Source: JBAZLV01 sp964586075 (lineage in GTDB: Bacteria > Nitrospirota > UBA9217). Taken from it: 64,000 nt of DNA. A program made the position numbers and the translations under genes. Of this stretch, positions 43,237 through 52,924 are shown in pieces (the stretch's first letter is position 1; each line of letters opens with the position of its first letter). A model generated the notes under the pieces. It was not told the origin of the DNA, did not search any database, and saw only the letters and a program-made list of their open reading frames with translations. The stretch covers positions 1 to 64,000 of the forward strand of contig CAZPGZ010000013.1 in NCBI GenBank assembly GCA_964586075.1. The letters are read 5' to 3'.

Positions 43237-44268
43237 TTATCTGCTGAGTGATTCGAACCAGCTTGATTTGAAATTGAGGAATCGGTTAGCCAATCCAAAC
43301 AGAAAGCCTGTTCCGAAGCCTGTATGAATACAGAAGATGGAGGCGGCAATGCCGGGCCAAAATTTCACCTCGTGCCTCAGGGCGATTCTGAGGGCTTCCG
43401 CTGCAAGTGCAACCAGATAACCGCCTGTGTACAGAAAAAAGCATGCGGCCGCATAGTGGCTGAGCAGTCCAGCGCACCCCAGTACGCCGAATCCGGCTAC
43501 AAGCAGTGCTGGCATGTAATGGCGCCATGACGCCTGCCGGGGATGCTTTTCCAACACAAATACTTTCCAATAACCGTATTGCAAAAACTGTTTGAACAGC
43601 TGTTTGAACGTCTTTCTAGGAAAATACTGGATCTTGATTCTGCCTGATTGAATGACTTTGCCTCCATCCTTTCTCAAACGGAACGACAACTCATCATCCT
43701 GATTCCTGATCATACGTTCATCATACAAGCCGACTTCAATGAGACGGCTTTTTTTGAAACAGCCGCCGTATACCGCATCGGTCTCGCCGATAAAATCTCC
43801 CCGATCACGCAAGGCGCCTCCCAAGGCTATGGGACTTTTATATGCAAGCGCAATGCTTTGCTGCGTGTAGGTAACGCCTGCCGGCACCAGCACGCCACCG
43901 GCATTATCGGCACCGGTCTGCTCCATAAGGCCAATCAGTTCCGTTAAATAGTTTTTCGGATGAACGCACCGTACATCTGCGCGCACGATATATTCCCCCC
44001 GAGCCTGCATGATTCCAAGATTCATGCCGTGTGGAACCGTTTTCTGCGGGTTGTCCAGAACAATCAGCCCAGGGTATTTAGTCCGAAGCGTTGTATAGAT
44101 ATCCCTGGTTCCATCCGTGCTCATGCCGTCAATGACAATAACTTCAAAATCGCCGGCAGGTGCGTCAAAACCATAAATGTTATTCAGACAGCTTTCGATA
44201 TGCCCAGCTTCGTTTCTGCAGGGGATCAGAACAGAAACTTTGAATTTTTGTCCAACGTTGTTTTCCAT
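43237..44268 (-). CDS. Glycosyltransferase family 2, ExoA-like
   Basis: This 343-residue GT-A enzyme starts with VSVLIPCRNEAGHIESCL, has VIDGMSTDGT and RADVRCVHP (the DxD-like region is ADVR), an acceptor segment NQDDELSFRLR, and three to four hydrophobic C-terminal segments anchoring it to the membrane. It resembles succinoglycan ExoA. The ATG at 44266-44268 is chosen; an ATG two codons upstream is possible. It lies between the beta-helix gene and the XrtA-type deacetylase, with short gaps. Donor and acceptor cannot be told from sequence. Confidence 0.9.
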   Translation of the reverse strand: MENNVGQKFKVSVLIPCRNEAGHIESCLNNIYGFDAPAGDFEVIVIDGMSTDGTRDIYTTLRTKYPGLIVLDNPQKTVPHGMNLGIMQARGEYIVRADVRCVHPKNYLTELIGLMEQTGADNAGGVLVPAGVTYTQQSIALAYKSPIALGGALRDRGDFIGETDAVYGGCFKKSRLIEVGLYDERMIRNQDDELSFRLRKDGGKVIQSGRIKIQYFPRKTFKQLFKQFLQYGYWKVFVLEKHPRQASWRHYMPALLVAGFGVLGCAGLLSHYAAACFFLYTGGYLVALAAEALRIALRHEVKFWPGIAASIFCIHTGFGTGFLFGLANRFLNFKSSWFESLSR

Positions 44269-44307
44269 GTACATAACCTGCTCACTCGTTCGCAATATGA
44301 CTTGCAC

Positions 44308-45567
44308 TTAATGAAACTCGTATGCTCCCATATCGAAACCAGTCCCTTGAGGCCGCTTCACACCGTTTTTATCCATCGTGACATCCGGCAACGCTACTCC
44401 CCTATTGATTGCAGCGGAGTTCTGCTGGAGATGAAAATTTTCCTGCCGCGGACTTACAAACCGAGGATCGCCGATCACCGGAGACGTATCCGTCAATTTC
44501 AGCAGTTTTACCGGCTTGGGCCAGTACAAGTTATTCGCGAGCTTGATAGTCGAATTTCCTTTTTCGTTTTTCACATGCTGCGTATTCGCCGTCGAGCCGT
44601 CGGCGTTCGAAAGATCGAATATATTATTCTGCACGACAACGCTGTTTACATCCCGTTCGGTTCCATAAATCGACAGCGCCGCCCCTCCATTGCCGAAAAT
44701 AGTATTATTGAAAATTTTCACGTGTGACACAACACCCGGGATATAGATGCCGCTGTGGGGATTGTTAAAAAGGATATTGTTTCTGATAATGACATTTTCA
44801 ATTCTTGCGTGATCATATGCCGCAAGGATGATTCCCGACCGCTGCAGAGAATTTGAGACAATATTTCCTTCTATGACAACATCTTTTATCAGCCGCTCAA
44901 AACCCGGTTTGTCGCCGCCGCGCCGCTGGTCAAAGACATGAATTCCATAGCCGCTCATTCCGCGTGCAGTGTTGTTTTTTATTTTAATATTTGTCCCGTG
45001 GCTGATATAGTAGCAATGGCCCTGGGTTCCGACGCTGCTTGCTTTGATATCGCAGACATTTCCTTCAAGAAGAATATTATTGCCGCTCACGCCGATCGCA
45101 TCCCATGAATACCCGGCACCTGAAAAATTATTATTTACCAGCTGTATCGTGGTACGGTTGATCCCGCCCGCGCCGATTGACTTTCCGTTTCTAAAATGCA
45201 GCCCTTCAATGCGGATATAGTCGCATTCGATGATAAAGGGCCTTTGACTGTTCACAAAAACAGGCGTTTCGTGCGGATACGCTTTTATCGTCACCAACTT
45301 TCCGGGTGCGCCGCAGTGGCCGTATTCCGCACGGAGCCATACTTCACCTTCCTGATAGGTTCCGCCGCGAACAAGCACAGTGTCTCCCGGCCGCGCTTTT
45401 CGCGCCGCGTATTCCACGCTGCCCCAGGGACTGCTCTGAGAGCCGCTGTTTCTGTCAGATCCGCTTGGTGAAACATAATAGGTGTCTCCTGCACCGATTG
45501 CGGAGGCAGGAATCATGGTCAGAATGAGAATAAAAAGAAAAAAACAATATAAGACAGGTTTATACAC
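44308..45567 (-). CDS. Exported right-handed beta-helix protein (DUF1565-like)
   Basis: The 419-residue protein has a signal peptide (about 1-27, ending ASAIGA), then TYYVSPSGSDRNSGS, the usual opening of DUF1565/parallel beta-helix proteins, and about ten helix rungs (for example VVIEGNIVSN, VIIRNNILFNN, VKIFNNTIFGNG), ending in GFDMGAYEFH. Such proteins in polysaccharide loci are usually lyases or C5-epimerases of AlgG/PelB-like fold that act on the polymer in the periplasm; the catalytic residues are not obvious here. GTG 45565-45567 has GGGAGG upstream. It overlaps the Wzy gene by 8 bases. The C-terminal ending resembles that of the beta-helix in the riboswitch operon (DIGVYE). Confidence 0.9.
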   Translation of the reverse strand: MYKPVLYCFFLFILILTMIPASAIGAGDTYYVSPSGSDRNSGSQSSPWGSVEYAARKARPGDTVLVRGGTYQEGEVWLRAEYGHCGAPGKLVTIKAYPHETPVFVNSQRPFIIECDYIRIEGLHFRNGKSIGAGGINRTTIQLVNNNFSGAGYSWDAIGVSGNNILLEGNVCDIKASSVGTQGHCYYISHGTNIKIKNNTARGMSGYGIHVFDQRRGGDKPGFERLIKDVVIEGNIVSNSLQRSGIILAAYDHARIENVIIRNNILFNNPHSGIYIPGVVSHVKIFNNTIFGNGGAALSIYGTERDVNSVVVQNNIFDLSNADGSTANTQHVKNEKGNSTIKLANNLYWPKPVKLLKLTDTSPVIGDPRFVSPRQENFHLQQNSAAINRGVALPDVTMDKNGVKRPQGTGFDMGAYEFH

Positions 45568-46927
45568 GTTTCCTCCCTGGGACCTCAAGCATCGCTTTGC
45601 CGGCATCAGGAACTGAATTTTCGACCTGCGTGGCTTGCTGTTTCGCAGATTTCATTAACAGAATTCCTCTATCGGTCAGTCCCCAAAAAACCCAAAAATA
45701 TGTCCCCATTTCATAATAGGAAAAGCGATCGCCAAAAATATTTGTAATGGCATGCGCTATAGCGCATCCGATAAAACCGAGCCCGAGACCGCGTTGAAAT
45801 TGGCTTGTGCCGCCTCTGAACAACTTCCAGCCGCTTCTGAGCGCACCCAAAAAAATGAGCAGCAATAAGAACGTGCCGATAAGGCCTTGCTCGCACAAAG
45901 TCTTTAAATAGAAGTTATGCGTGTCTGACCAGTGCTCATTGATATGCGCCACGGTAAAGCCTTTGAATCCGCTCCCGAAAATCGGATATTCATGGAACAT
46001 GTCCATTGCTGAGTTCCAGAGCATCAGCCGTGCCGCTGCGGAAGACTCCAGCTCACCGGTTCCGCTTTCGGTCATCTGTATACGCTCAACGACTGAAGTC
46101 GGCAACACGACCTGCCACAGCAGGACAAGCAATACAACCGCAACTAAAAGACGCCTGTCTTTCAGAAGGCCATAAACCGCCACCGCGCTAAAAGCAGCAA
46201 GGTATGCTCCTCGGGAGAACGTAAAAAAGAGCGGATGAAGTGAAAAAATCAAGGCCGCCAGATACAGCCATTTTCTTTTCCGATCCTTGTCCAGAAGGAA
46301 AAGGCCCAGGATAAATGAAAAACAATAGGCGATAAACGCACCGTAGTGGTTCGAACCGAGCCCGGCGACCCAGAATGGACCCGCGTCCCTGCTTTCATCG
46401 ACAAAAGATGCGCCTGCCGTAAAATTCCTGAAGCTTTTTACAGCGACGTACAAGACCACCAGGGTCATGATGACAACCAGTTGTTTCTGCTGTTTTTCAT
46501 CCTTGATTGCGCTCACGGTCAGAAAATAGGTGAAGATCATGACGCAATAACTTTTCCAGATCACGAGAACCTGGCTTTCCCGCGTTATGGGTGTGGGAAG
46601 GCCGAAATTCAGGCTGACATTCCATACCGAAATATAGCTGACGATAAGGAAAATCAGCACGATAACGGAATTATCGGATTTTGAAAAACCTTTTTTATTT
46701 ACGAAAATGCCGATAAATACTGCAAAGACCAGCATGTCGATGAAATCTTTGCCGTACGGAAAGCTATATAGTTTATGGTACACATTCGGCTGCGGTATCA
46801 AGGCGACTGCCAGATACAGCGCCCATTCCGCTTTTTTGGCAATGCTGATAACAGCGGTGATAATTCCGCCGAAATAAAGCGTATTGACTAATATCCAACT
46901 AATGATTGGTCGTAAAAAAGCTATCAT
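45560..46927 (-). CDS. Wzy/O-antigen ligase-family polymerase
   Basis: The 455-residue integral membrane protein has about 11 hydrophobic segments and a large periplasmic loop near residues 280-340 containing LMLWNSAMDMFHEYPIFGSGFKGF and a HNFYL motif, the Wzy_C signature shared by polymerases and ligases. In this locus, with Wzx and an initiating transferase, it most likely polymerises lipid-linked repeat units. A related family is annotated as O-glycosylation ligase in exosortase loci, and that role cannot be excluded. The C-terminal 40 residues are cytoplasmic and charged. Confidence 0.9.
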   Translation of the reverse strand: MIAFLRPIISWILVNTLYFGGIITAVISIAKKAEWALYLAVALIPQPNVYHKLYSFPYGKDFIDMLVFAVFIGIFVNKKGFSKSDNSVIVLIFLIVSYISVWNVSLNFGLPTPITRESQVLVIWKSYCVMIFTYFLTVSAIKDEKQQKQLVVIMTLVVLYVAVKSFRNFTAGASFVDESRDAGPFWVAGLGSNHYGAFIAYCFSFILGLFLLDKDRKRKWLYLAALIFSLHPLFFTFSRGAYLAAFSAVAVYGLLKDRRLLVAVVLLVLLWQVVLPTSVVERIQMTESGTGELESSAAARLMLWNSAMDMFHEYPIFGSGFKGFTVAHINEHWSDTHNFYLKTLCEQGLIGTFLLLLIFLGALRSGWKLFRGGTSQFQRGLGLGFIGCAIAHAITNIFGDRFSYYEMGTYFWVFWGLTDRGILLMKSAKQQATQVENSVPDAGKAMLEVPGRKRV

Positions 46928-46957
46928 GTATTATGCCTGCTGTTTTGTTAGAATTAG

Positions 46958-46981
46958 TTCCGGCAAGTGGAATTGCCGGAA
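46958..46981 (-). repeat. Intercistronic hairpin between wzx-like and wzy-like genes
   Basis: TTCCGGCAA (46958-46966) and TTGCCGGAA (46973-46981) pair perfectly over 9 bases with a 6-base loop, immediately after the flippase gene stop. No T run follows on the minus strand, so mRNA processing or stability is more likely than termination. Confidence 0.55.
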
Positions 46982-48442
46982 TCAAGCCCAGTTTAAACTT
47001 CTTTTCAATTTTTCTCTTAGTTCATTTTCTTTATACAGTGTTCCGATGCAAATAATGACGACTCCTGTAAGGACCTTGGCAACAAGGCTCATCCAGACAG
47101 TTGCGATGTGGATTTGCAGAACAATTAGGAACATGACACACGACAGCGCGAGATAATAAATTAATTTATTAAACTCCACATTGATACGCAGGTATTTCCT
47201 CGACAGAAATGCTCCGAGGAATGTCGCAAGCGAACATGCCGTCAAATTTGCAATAGCAGCGCCGGTGGTACCGTAGGAGGGAAGCAGCAGTATATTCATG
47301 GTAATATTGACGGCAACGGCAAACAGCATAATGCCGAGCATGGTCATTGTTCGTTTTGCCAAATAGAGGCCAGCGTTGAACAGGCTCCCCATCGCAAATA
47401 TCATGTAGCCGACAAGGATAACCGGCGAAAAGAAAGCCGCAGCTGCGTATTTTTCAGAAGCCAGCGTGATAAACAGGTCTTTGGAAACCGCAATATATCC
47501 GAAGCAAATGGGTATAAAAGCTATCAGAAGATAATGCATGCTCTTCTGTAAAAAAGCCTCCGTCTTTTCCTTGCCTTCCTTATTGTAAACTTCCAGATAA
47601 ATCGGGACAATCGCATAGGATATGGAAAACGTAATAATGTTTGCTATATACATGGCAAGATTATATCCAACGGCATACAGGCCGAGCATGGCCTCATCGT
47701 GATACGCAACGATAAGATAACGGTCGGCATAGGACAATGCCAGAAAAGCGCATTCACTGAAAAGCAGCGGAAGTCCGAATTTTATCAATCTTTTTGCGAG
47801 GTCACCGGATACCCTTCCCAGCTGTACGGGAAACGTTCTAAAAAACCAGGTAAACAAGACAATGCCGGCCACAAACTCAGAGATTACCACGCCGATGAAA
47901 TATCCGTATAATTCATGAACGACGAACAACAGCAGAAAAAGTGAGAGACCTATGGACAGCGCTTTTTCGCATACATTAAGCGAGTTCATGAAAATTGTCT
48001 TGCCTTTAACCCGCATGAAATTCATCGCTATAATGTTTAGCGGACGGATAAACAGATAAGCAGCCATAACGCCGAAACAGGTAAGATACGTCGTATCAAT
48101 ATTGATAAAATGCCGAAGAGCGGGAAGAGTGAGCAGATACAGCACGACCGTGACGACTGCGAAGACAAGTCCTCTGATCAGAACCGTCGTGGAGAATACC
48201 GTTAGAGTCTCGGTATCCGAGCTGTTTTCTCCATACAATCTGATAATACCGTCTGACAAGCCGGCTTTGCTGATGGCCACGGCAATAAGCATTGTTGTGG
48301 TCACCAATCCCAGAATTCCATATTGCTCTCTCGTAAGGACCCTTGTCAATATGGGAAAGGAGATAAAGCTGAGCAGCTGCGCCATGCCCATCCCGGTAAT
48401 AAAGTGACTGAACTGTGTAAAAAATTTTCTGACAGCTGACAT
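46982..48442 (-). CDS. Wzx-type polysaccharide flippase
   Basis: The 486-residue protein has 12-14 predicted TM helices and opens with the flippase pattern MAQLLSFISFPILTRVLTREQYG (the span at about residues 19-41), typical of MOP/PST-type exporters that move undecaprenyl-linked repeat units across the inner membrane. Charged residues inside helices (for example SYADRYLI) are typical. The ATG at 48440-48442 is used; an upstream TTG extension has no ribosome site either. It lies upstream of the Wzy gene in the same transcript, with a hairpin between. Confidence 0.92.
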   Translation of the reverse strand: MSAVRKFFTQFSHFITGMGMAQLLSFISFPILTRVLTREQYGILGLVTTTMLIAVAISKAGLSDGIIRLYGENSSDTETLTVFSTTVLIRGLVFAVVTVVLYLLTLPALRHFINIDTTYLTCFGVMAAYLFIRPLNIIAMNFMRVKGKTIFMNSLNVCEKALSIGLSLFLLLFVVHELYGYFIGVVISEFVAGIVLFTWFFRTFPVQLGRVSGDLAKRLIKFGLPLLFSECAFLALSYADRYLIVAYHDEAMLGLYAVGYNLAMYIANIITFSISYAIVPIYLEVYNKEGKEKTEAFLQKSMHYLLIAFIPICFGYIAVSKDLFITLASEKYAAAAFFSPVILVGYMIFAMGSLFNAGLYLAKRTMTMLGIMLFAVAVNITMNILLLPSYGTTGAAIANLTACSLATFLGAFLSRKYLRINVEFNKLIYYLALSCVMFLIVLQIHIATVWMSLVAKVLTGVVIICIGTLYKENELREKLKRSLNWA

Positions 48443-48498
48443 GATAAAATAATTTTTGCAGAGCCAATCAGGCAATTCTGCGTCGGAAAACCTGTAGT

Positions 48499-49536
48499 TT
48501 AAAAACCGGTCAACTTTAGTGCAAAGTACCCTTTTGAGAATCCCCCGTTAAGAGACAAGCTGGAGGCTTCCCACATATTAATTCTTTTTAATGAAAAAGT
48601 ATCAGAAAGATCATTGATACCTATTTCCGTTGTAACGGCGTATTCATATCCTGCTTCCTGAACCGCCTTCTTGAGCGCAGAATCGATATTTCCGCATGGA
48701 TACGAAAAGCTGTTTACCTGCTGCCGGGTGTTCTCTTCGATAATCTTTTTTGAATCATACAGTTCATGCTTCAACTGTATCTTGTCTATCAAGGTCGGGT
48801 TGTCATGACTGCAGGTATGAGAGCCGAATTGAGCATGACCCTGCATCGATACAATCTGATTCCAGTTCATTATGGGATTGCTCTTTTTCAGCTTTTCATA
48901 ATCTGTCTCCAGCTTTTCGTGGAGTATTTTGAGAAGTGAATCGACTTTCTTTGAATCCCATTCATTAACCCTGGCAAAGAAACCTGACGGGTTTTTCTCA
49001 AATTCCTCAAATAACATTGCTATCTCAGAGCCGGCCCGTTGCATAAGTGTCTCTTTGCTGCCCCATCGCTGCATCTGAATAAGGTAATAATACAATTGAT
49101 CCCACCAGAACGGGTCCTCATTTTTGTTACCGATTTTATCGGCTGTGAGAAAAAATGTCGCGGTCAAATTCAACTTTTGAAGCACTGGGTAGGCATTGCG
49201 ATAGTTATCATCATAACCGTCGTCAAAGGTAATAATCAGAGAGTTGGAAGGTAACTTATTGCCGGCATAATTTTTTTTTAAATCCTGGAACGAGAGAACA
49301 GTATACCATTTTTTTAAAAAACGTAGCTGGTTCTCAAAACTCTCTACTGTTGTAAACAGATATGGCAGTGAAGCATCAAGCCTATTAAGTGCTTGGTCAG
49401 TCACCCTGTGATAGGTTATGATGGTCAGTCGGTTACCGGCAATATTGTTCAGGAAACGGATGAAATAAAATAATCCGGCGTATAGATATAGGAAACCTAC
49501 GACTCTTCGAACAATTTGCTTTATTTTAGTAATCAC
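48499..49536 (-). CDS. Membrane-anchored polysaccharide deacetylase
   Basis: The 345-residue CE4-family protein has an N-terminal hydrophobic segment (about 13-35) that may anchor it, then motif 1 IITFDDGYDDNY and motif 2 GSHTCSHDNP, and YPCGN as motif 3. It differs from the other two deacetylases in having a long insert between motifs with a coiled character (about 140-230). GTG 49534-49536 with AAAGG upstream is preferred; the frame continues to 49614, overlapping the preceding gene. The base composition here is visibly more AT-rich than at 10-20 kb. Confidence 0.85.
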   Translation of the reverse strand: MITKIKQIVRRVVGFLYLYAGLFYFIRFLNNIAGNRLTIITYHRVTDQALNRLDASLPYLFTTVESFENQLRFLKKWYTVLSFQDLKKNYAGNKLPSNSLIITFDDGYDDNYRNAYPVLQKLNLTATFFLTADKIGNKNEDPFWWDQLYYYLIQMQRWGSKETLMQRAGSEIAMLFEEFEKNPSGFFARVNEWDSKKVDSLLKILHEKLETDYEKLKKSNPIMNWNQIVSMQGHAQFGSHTCSHDNPTLIDKIQLKHELYDSKKIIEENTRQQVNSFSYPCGNIDSALKKAVQEAGYEYAVTTEIGINDLSDTFSLKRINMWEASSLSLNGGFSKGYFALKLTGF

Positions 49537-49573
49537 AATTGTTACCTTTTCTGTGATAAAGTTGTGCGTAAAG

Positions 49574-50647
49574 TTAGTTTTTCCAGGATAACAACATTCT
49601 TTTAAGCGAGACAAGCATTTTTATCGCATTAAAAGGAAGCAGTGAGCACAAGCGATAAAACCAGAAAGTATTATCGCAATATGAATTATTTATTGATTTC
49701 ATCATCTTATATGTTGCTTCTGCTTCAGACCTCATGCCTTTTTTCAGATATTCTTTGTATAGAAGGATAAGCAATCTTTTGTATTCCCTTTCAATCTCTT
49801 CTATTGCAGGCCTGTTCGGACTTTGCGATGAGAAATATATTTTTTTACAAATGTCGATATGATACCGCAATTTTGTAAGATATTCGACCTGGGTAAGACG
49901 ATTACCGGCATGACTTCTGTTGCCCGCTGTGGCAATATCCATAAAAACAAGATCACAATCCTGTGTCAAATGGGCCATAAGCCAGTAATCTTCCCATGTC
50001 AAATAACTTTCTGAAAACCGAATCTTCTTCTCAAAGCATTCTCTCTTAGCCAAAAGTGTCCAGGCGCTGATATAGTTATTCTTTAATTCTGCAGAAAATA
50101 GATTTCCTGTATATATATCAAAAGAATCGTTATTATAGGTTATTCCAAAATCCCTAGAGCTGTATTGTTTCGAATATACATCTGACCAAGCACGAATACT
50201 TCCTTTTATTCCCATGCCTGCCCAGGTATGCAGACCGTTATTTGAAATAACTCCTGTTTTATCGAAAATATAAAAATCTGAATGCACCGCTTTATAGGCA
50301 GGAAATGCCCTCAACACGCTAAATTGCAATGACAGCTTAAATGGCAACCATATATCATCAGAATCTAAAAATGCAAGCCATTCGTTTTGAGCTTCTTCGA
50401 TACCGCGGTTTCTTGCTGCGCCAGCACCGGCATTTTGCTGGCAAATATATTTTATTTTACTGCCGAATCCCAGTACAACTTCCCGCGTATTGTCCGTTGA
50501 TCCATCATCAACAACAATAATTTCAATATCGCAATTGGGGATGTCCTGATCAAGCACGCTTTGGATTGACTCGGCGATTAAACCAGCACGATTAAAAGTA
50601 GGAATTATTACAGATACAGACGGGAACTCAGTCATATTATTAACCAT
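49574..50647 (-). CDS. Glycosyltransferase family 2
   Basis: The 357-residue GT-A enzyme has VSVIIPTFNRAGLIAESIQS near the start, VVDDGSTDNT, the GAGAARNRGIEEA substrate loop and the DxD-type motif FLDSDD, then WEDYWL as the likely catalytic base region. No TM helix is evident, so it is a peripheral membrane or cytoplasmic enzyme. It overlaps the stop of the first GNAT gene by 8 bases; an ATG four codons in is an alternative start. It lies in the AT-rich part of the locus. Confidence 0.92.
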   Translation of the reverse strand: MVNNMTEFPSVSVIIPTFNRAGLIAESIQSVLDQDIPNCDIEIIVVDDGSTDNTREVVLGFGSKIKYICQQNAGAGAARNRGIEEAQNEWLAFLDSDDIWLPFKLSLQFSVLRAFPAYKAVHSDFYIFDKTGVISNNGLHTWAGMGIKGSIRAWSDVYSKQYSSRDFGITYNNDSFDIYTGNLFSAELKNNYISAWTLLAKRECFEKKIRFSESYLTWEDYWLMAHLTQDCDLVFMDIATAGNRSHAGNRLTQVEYLTKLRYHIDICKKIYFSSQSPNRPAIEEIEREYKRLLILLYKEYLKKGMRSEAEATYKMMKSINNSYCDNTFWFYRLCSLLPFNAIKMLVSLKRMLLSWKN

Positions 50648-51767
50648 GGGTGGTCAACTTAAACATTTTTTTCGCGAAATCTTTTATACTGAAAATATGC
50701 TGTAATAATTGTCCTTTATAACTTTTATTAAATGCACATACTATGACATGTTTTCTCTCGTTTTCCTTCGCCCATATTCGCTTCCATGTCATGGAAGGTC
50801 CGAGAAAATCAAATTCAGTTATGTTACGCTTGAAGACGGCATCAAATTGCATCCATTTAAGCGTGTTGCCTACTCCAAATTCATGATATGTTTCGTCAAA
50901 TTCAGTTTTTAAATCATACAAGATGTTTTCATATAGCAGGCAAAAGTCAAAAACAACGGGTGTATTACCGGCATAAAGAATATAAAGCTCCAACCATGCT
51001 TGCCGTGCAGCGGTATATGCCAAGTCACGATAAAAAGATCTTAGTAATGGTGTCGAAGAAAGAGCCGTGCCCTCTCTGGCTTTCCAGCTTTTTGCAGCAA
51101 TTGTGAATACATCATCAAGTGCTTTATCCAAGTCAGATGAGTTCTTATAGGAGACAAGTTTTACAGGGCCATTTTCCGCCAGTTTTTTAAACCTGCTGTT
51201 CAAACCTCTCTTAAATCGTGGCTGAAGGTTCTTAATATAGTCATCCCAGCAGTTCGTTATGGGTATATACGGCGTCGACATTTGAAAATACTGTTTGCAG
51301 GAAATGTCTTTTTTCTTCAAAGACGCTAAAAAGTGCTTTTTAGCAGGTGAATCGTCGTAAAAATACTCAAGATTCAGCAAATCCCATGTTTTTCCATATT
51401 CATTCAGCAAACATGAGACTATAACATCGCATGCTTGTTCTGGCTTATCACTTAATATTAGGTCTGCTCTGTTTGAATGAACATTTGCGATAAATTCAAT
51501 TTTGTTTGCGTTCAGCGTTGTGTTTGTTTTGCCAATGACTGTATGTGGTCCTTGGTTGAACATAAAAGGAGCTATCGCAATAAGTTCGTTATTATCATAT
51601 ACAAGCATGATAAAAAGCTTATTTTTTGATTGGAAGGTTCTCCACCATGCATCCATCCATTCGTGAGTTAAGAAAACAAAAGGATGAAGGCTTCGTTTTA
51701 GTAAATTATTCCAAGCATTCTTAATCTCTAAAAAATCTTCATATGTATTTATGACGTGAACCTTCAT
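50640..51767 (-). CDS. CelD/FemAB-like GNAT acyltransferase (paralogue 1)
   Basis: The 375-residue protein belongs to the Acetyltransf_6 (CelD/BcsL) group of double-GNAT-fold proteins related to FemAB aminoacyl transferases. Near the N-terminus it has FLTHEWMDAWWRTF, the aromatic pattern shared with its two neighbours; the C-terminal GNAT half has PVVFDFCLLYENILYDLKTEF and FDFLGPSMTWKRIWA. Such proteins are found in exopolysaccharide and exosortase loci and probably transfer an acyl or aminoacyl group to a sugar, but no substrate has been shown for this type. It is the last of three tandem paralogues in transcription order. Confidence 0.85.
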   Translation of the reverse strand: MKVHVINTYEDFLEIKNAWNNLLKRSLHPFVFLTHEWMDAWWRTFQSKNKLFIMLVYDNNELIAIAPFMFNQGPHTVIGKTNTTLNANKIEFIANVHSNRADLILSDKPEQACDVIVSCLLNEYGKTWDLLNLEYFYDDSPAKKHFLASLKKKDISCKQYFQMSTPYIPITNCWDDYIKNLQPRFKRGLNSRFKKLAENGPVKLVSYKNSSDLDKALDDVFTIAAKSWKAREGTALSSTPLLRSFYRDLAYTAARQAWLELYILYAGNTPVVFDFCLLYENILYDLKTEFDETYHEFGVGNTLKWMQFDAVFKRNITEFDFLGPSMTWKRIWAKENERKHVIVCAFNKSYKGQLLQHIFSIKDFAKKMFKLTTHG

Positions 51768-51778
51768 TTCATGGTATT

Positions 51779-52924
51779 TCAGGATTTCTTGGCGACATAT
51801 GCAGTCTGGTTAGGCAAGCCGGCACTTCTAAATAGTTTTTTTGCTGAGCATTTTATACGATATAAAATATTCGATATCATACCATTTATTGTTTTGTTAT
51901 AAAGAGTAACCGTAAACAAAGGCCGGCCATCTTTGGTCCAGCCGCTTTTATATTCCTCGCTTCCTTGTAAGAAATTATATTCTGTATTGCCGTTTTGAAA
52001 GGCTTCTTTGATTGCCTCAAATACAATTGCTTTACCCGGTCCAAACCGCTCCCATTTTGCGTCCATTCCCTTCTGATAGGAAAATATGCGTCCTTGATAG
52101 TTAAAATTATAAGAAGCGGCAATGACATCTTTTTCGTTTCGTAAAAACCTCATGGAAATCCAACCGGAGTTGTTTATGCGTTTTGACAGAGCCTTGTGGA
52201 ATTCGATAATCGCTGCATCATTAAAGGTGCTGCGAATTTTTTTTCTACTGGATCTGTTCGCATGAATAGCAAACAAGGTATCAAATGCTTCCGGTTTTGC
52301 CAGCGGGTCACACGACTCGTATAAGAAACCCTGCGCTTCCAGCTTCTTTTTTCTGCTTTTCAGATTGTATCTTTGCTTGGAATCAAGGGTATTTACAAAA
52401 TCCTCAAAGTTGCCGTGCAGCGGAATAAAGTAAGCGTAGGAATCCTGCCGGACATTGAAACAGAGGCCGTTACTGTATTCAGCGCGGTCCTGTTTAGCCC
52501 ATGTAATAAAGTTGCTGCCTTCTGCAAACAATCGCAAATCAAGAACGTCCCACTCTCTATATTCAGAATGCAGGAAATTACAGAGGGCTTCGATGCATAC
52601 TTTCGCGTTTTCTTTTGATGCAATAACATCAAGATGGTCAGGATACAATTCTCTGCAGCCGCAATAGGTTAATACACGGCCGACAGTACATTCTCTGCTC
52701 AAACAAATATTATACGAAGCAAGCGGGAGTATGCCTTTAAGTTCGGAATCCTCATACACAAACAAAATGAGCGGTTTGTAGTTTCCTCCAAATTGTTCCC
52801 ACCAGGTATATATCCATTCCCAGGTGCAGAAGATTGATGGAATTGGCATCAAAGCCGCTAAACTGTTCCAGGCGTCCCTGCTTTTTTCGAATTCCTTGTC
52901 AGTTGCGATTTTTACTGTATACAT
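51779..52924 (-). CDS. CelD/FemAB-like GNAT acyltransferase (paralogue 2)
   Basis: The 381-residue paralogue has FCTWEWIYTWWEQFGG at about 32-47, LVLFVYEDSELKGILPLA-type beta strands, and a C-terminal half with IAASYNFNYQGRIFSYQKG and NFLQGSEEYKSGWTKDGRP, corresponding to the FxxGxExYKxxW pattern of the family. No signal or TM segment is seen. Its start overlaps the end of paralogue 3 by 26 bases and its stop is 11 bases before paralogue 1, so all three are co-translated. Divergence between copies suggests different acceptors or acyl donors. Confidence 0.85.
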   Translation of the reverse strand: MYTVKIATDKEFEKSRDAWNSLAALMPIPSIFCTWEWIYTWWEQFGGNYKPLILFVYEDSELKGILPLASYNICLSRECTVGRVLTYCGCRELYPDHLDVIASKENAKVCIEALCNFLHSEYREWDVLDLRLFAEGSNFITWAKQDRAEYSNGLCFNVRQDSYAYFIPLHGNFEDFVNTLDSKQRYNLKSRKKKLEAQGFLYESCDPLAKPEAFDTLFAIHANRSSRKKIRSTFNDAAIIEFHKALSKRINNSGWISMRFLRNEKDVIAASYNFNYQGRIFSYQKGMDAKWERFGPGKAIVFEAIKEAFQNGNTEYNFLQGSEEYKSGWTKDGRPLFTVTLYNKTINGMISNILYRIKCSAKKLFRSAGLPNQTAYVAKKS

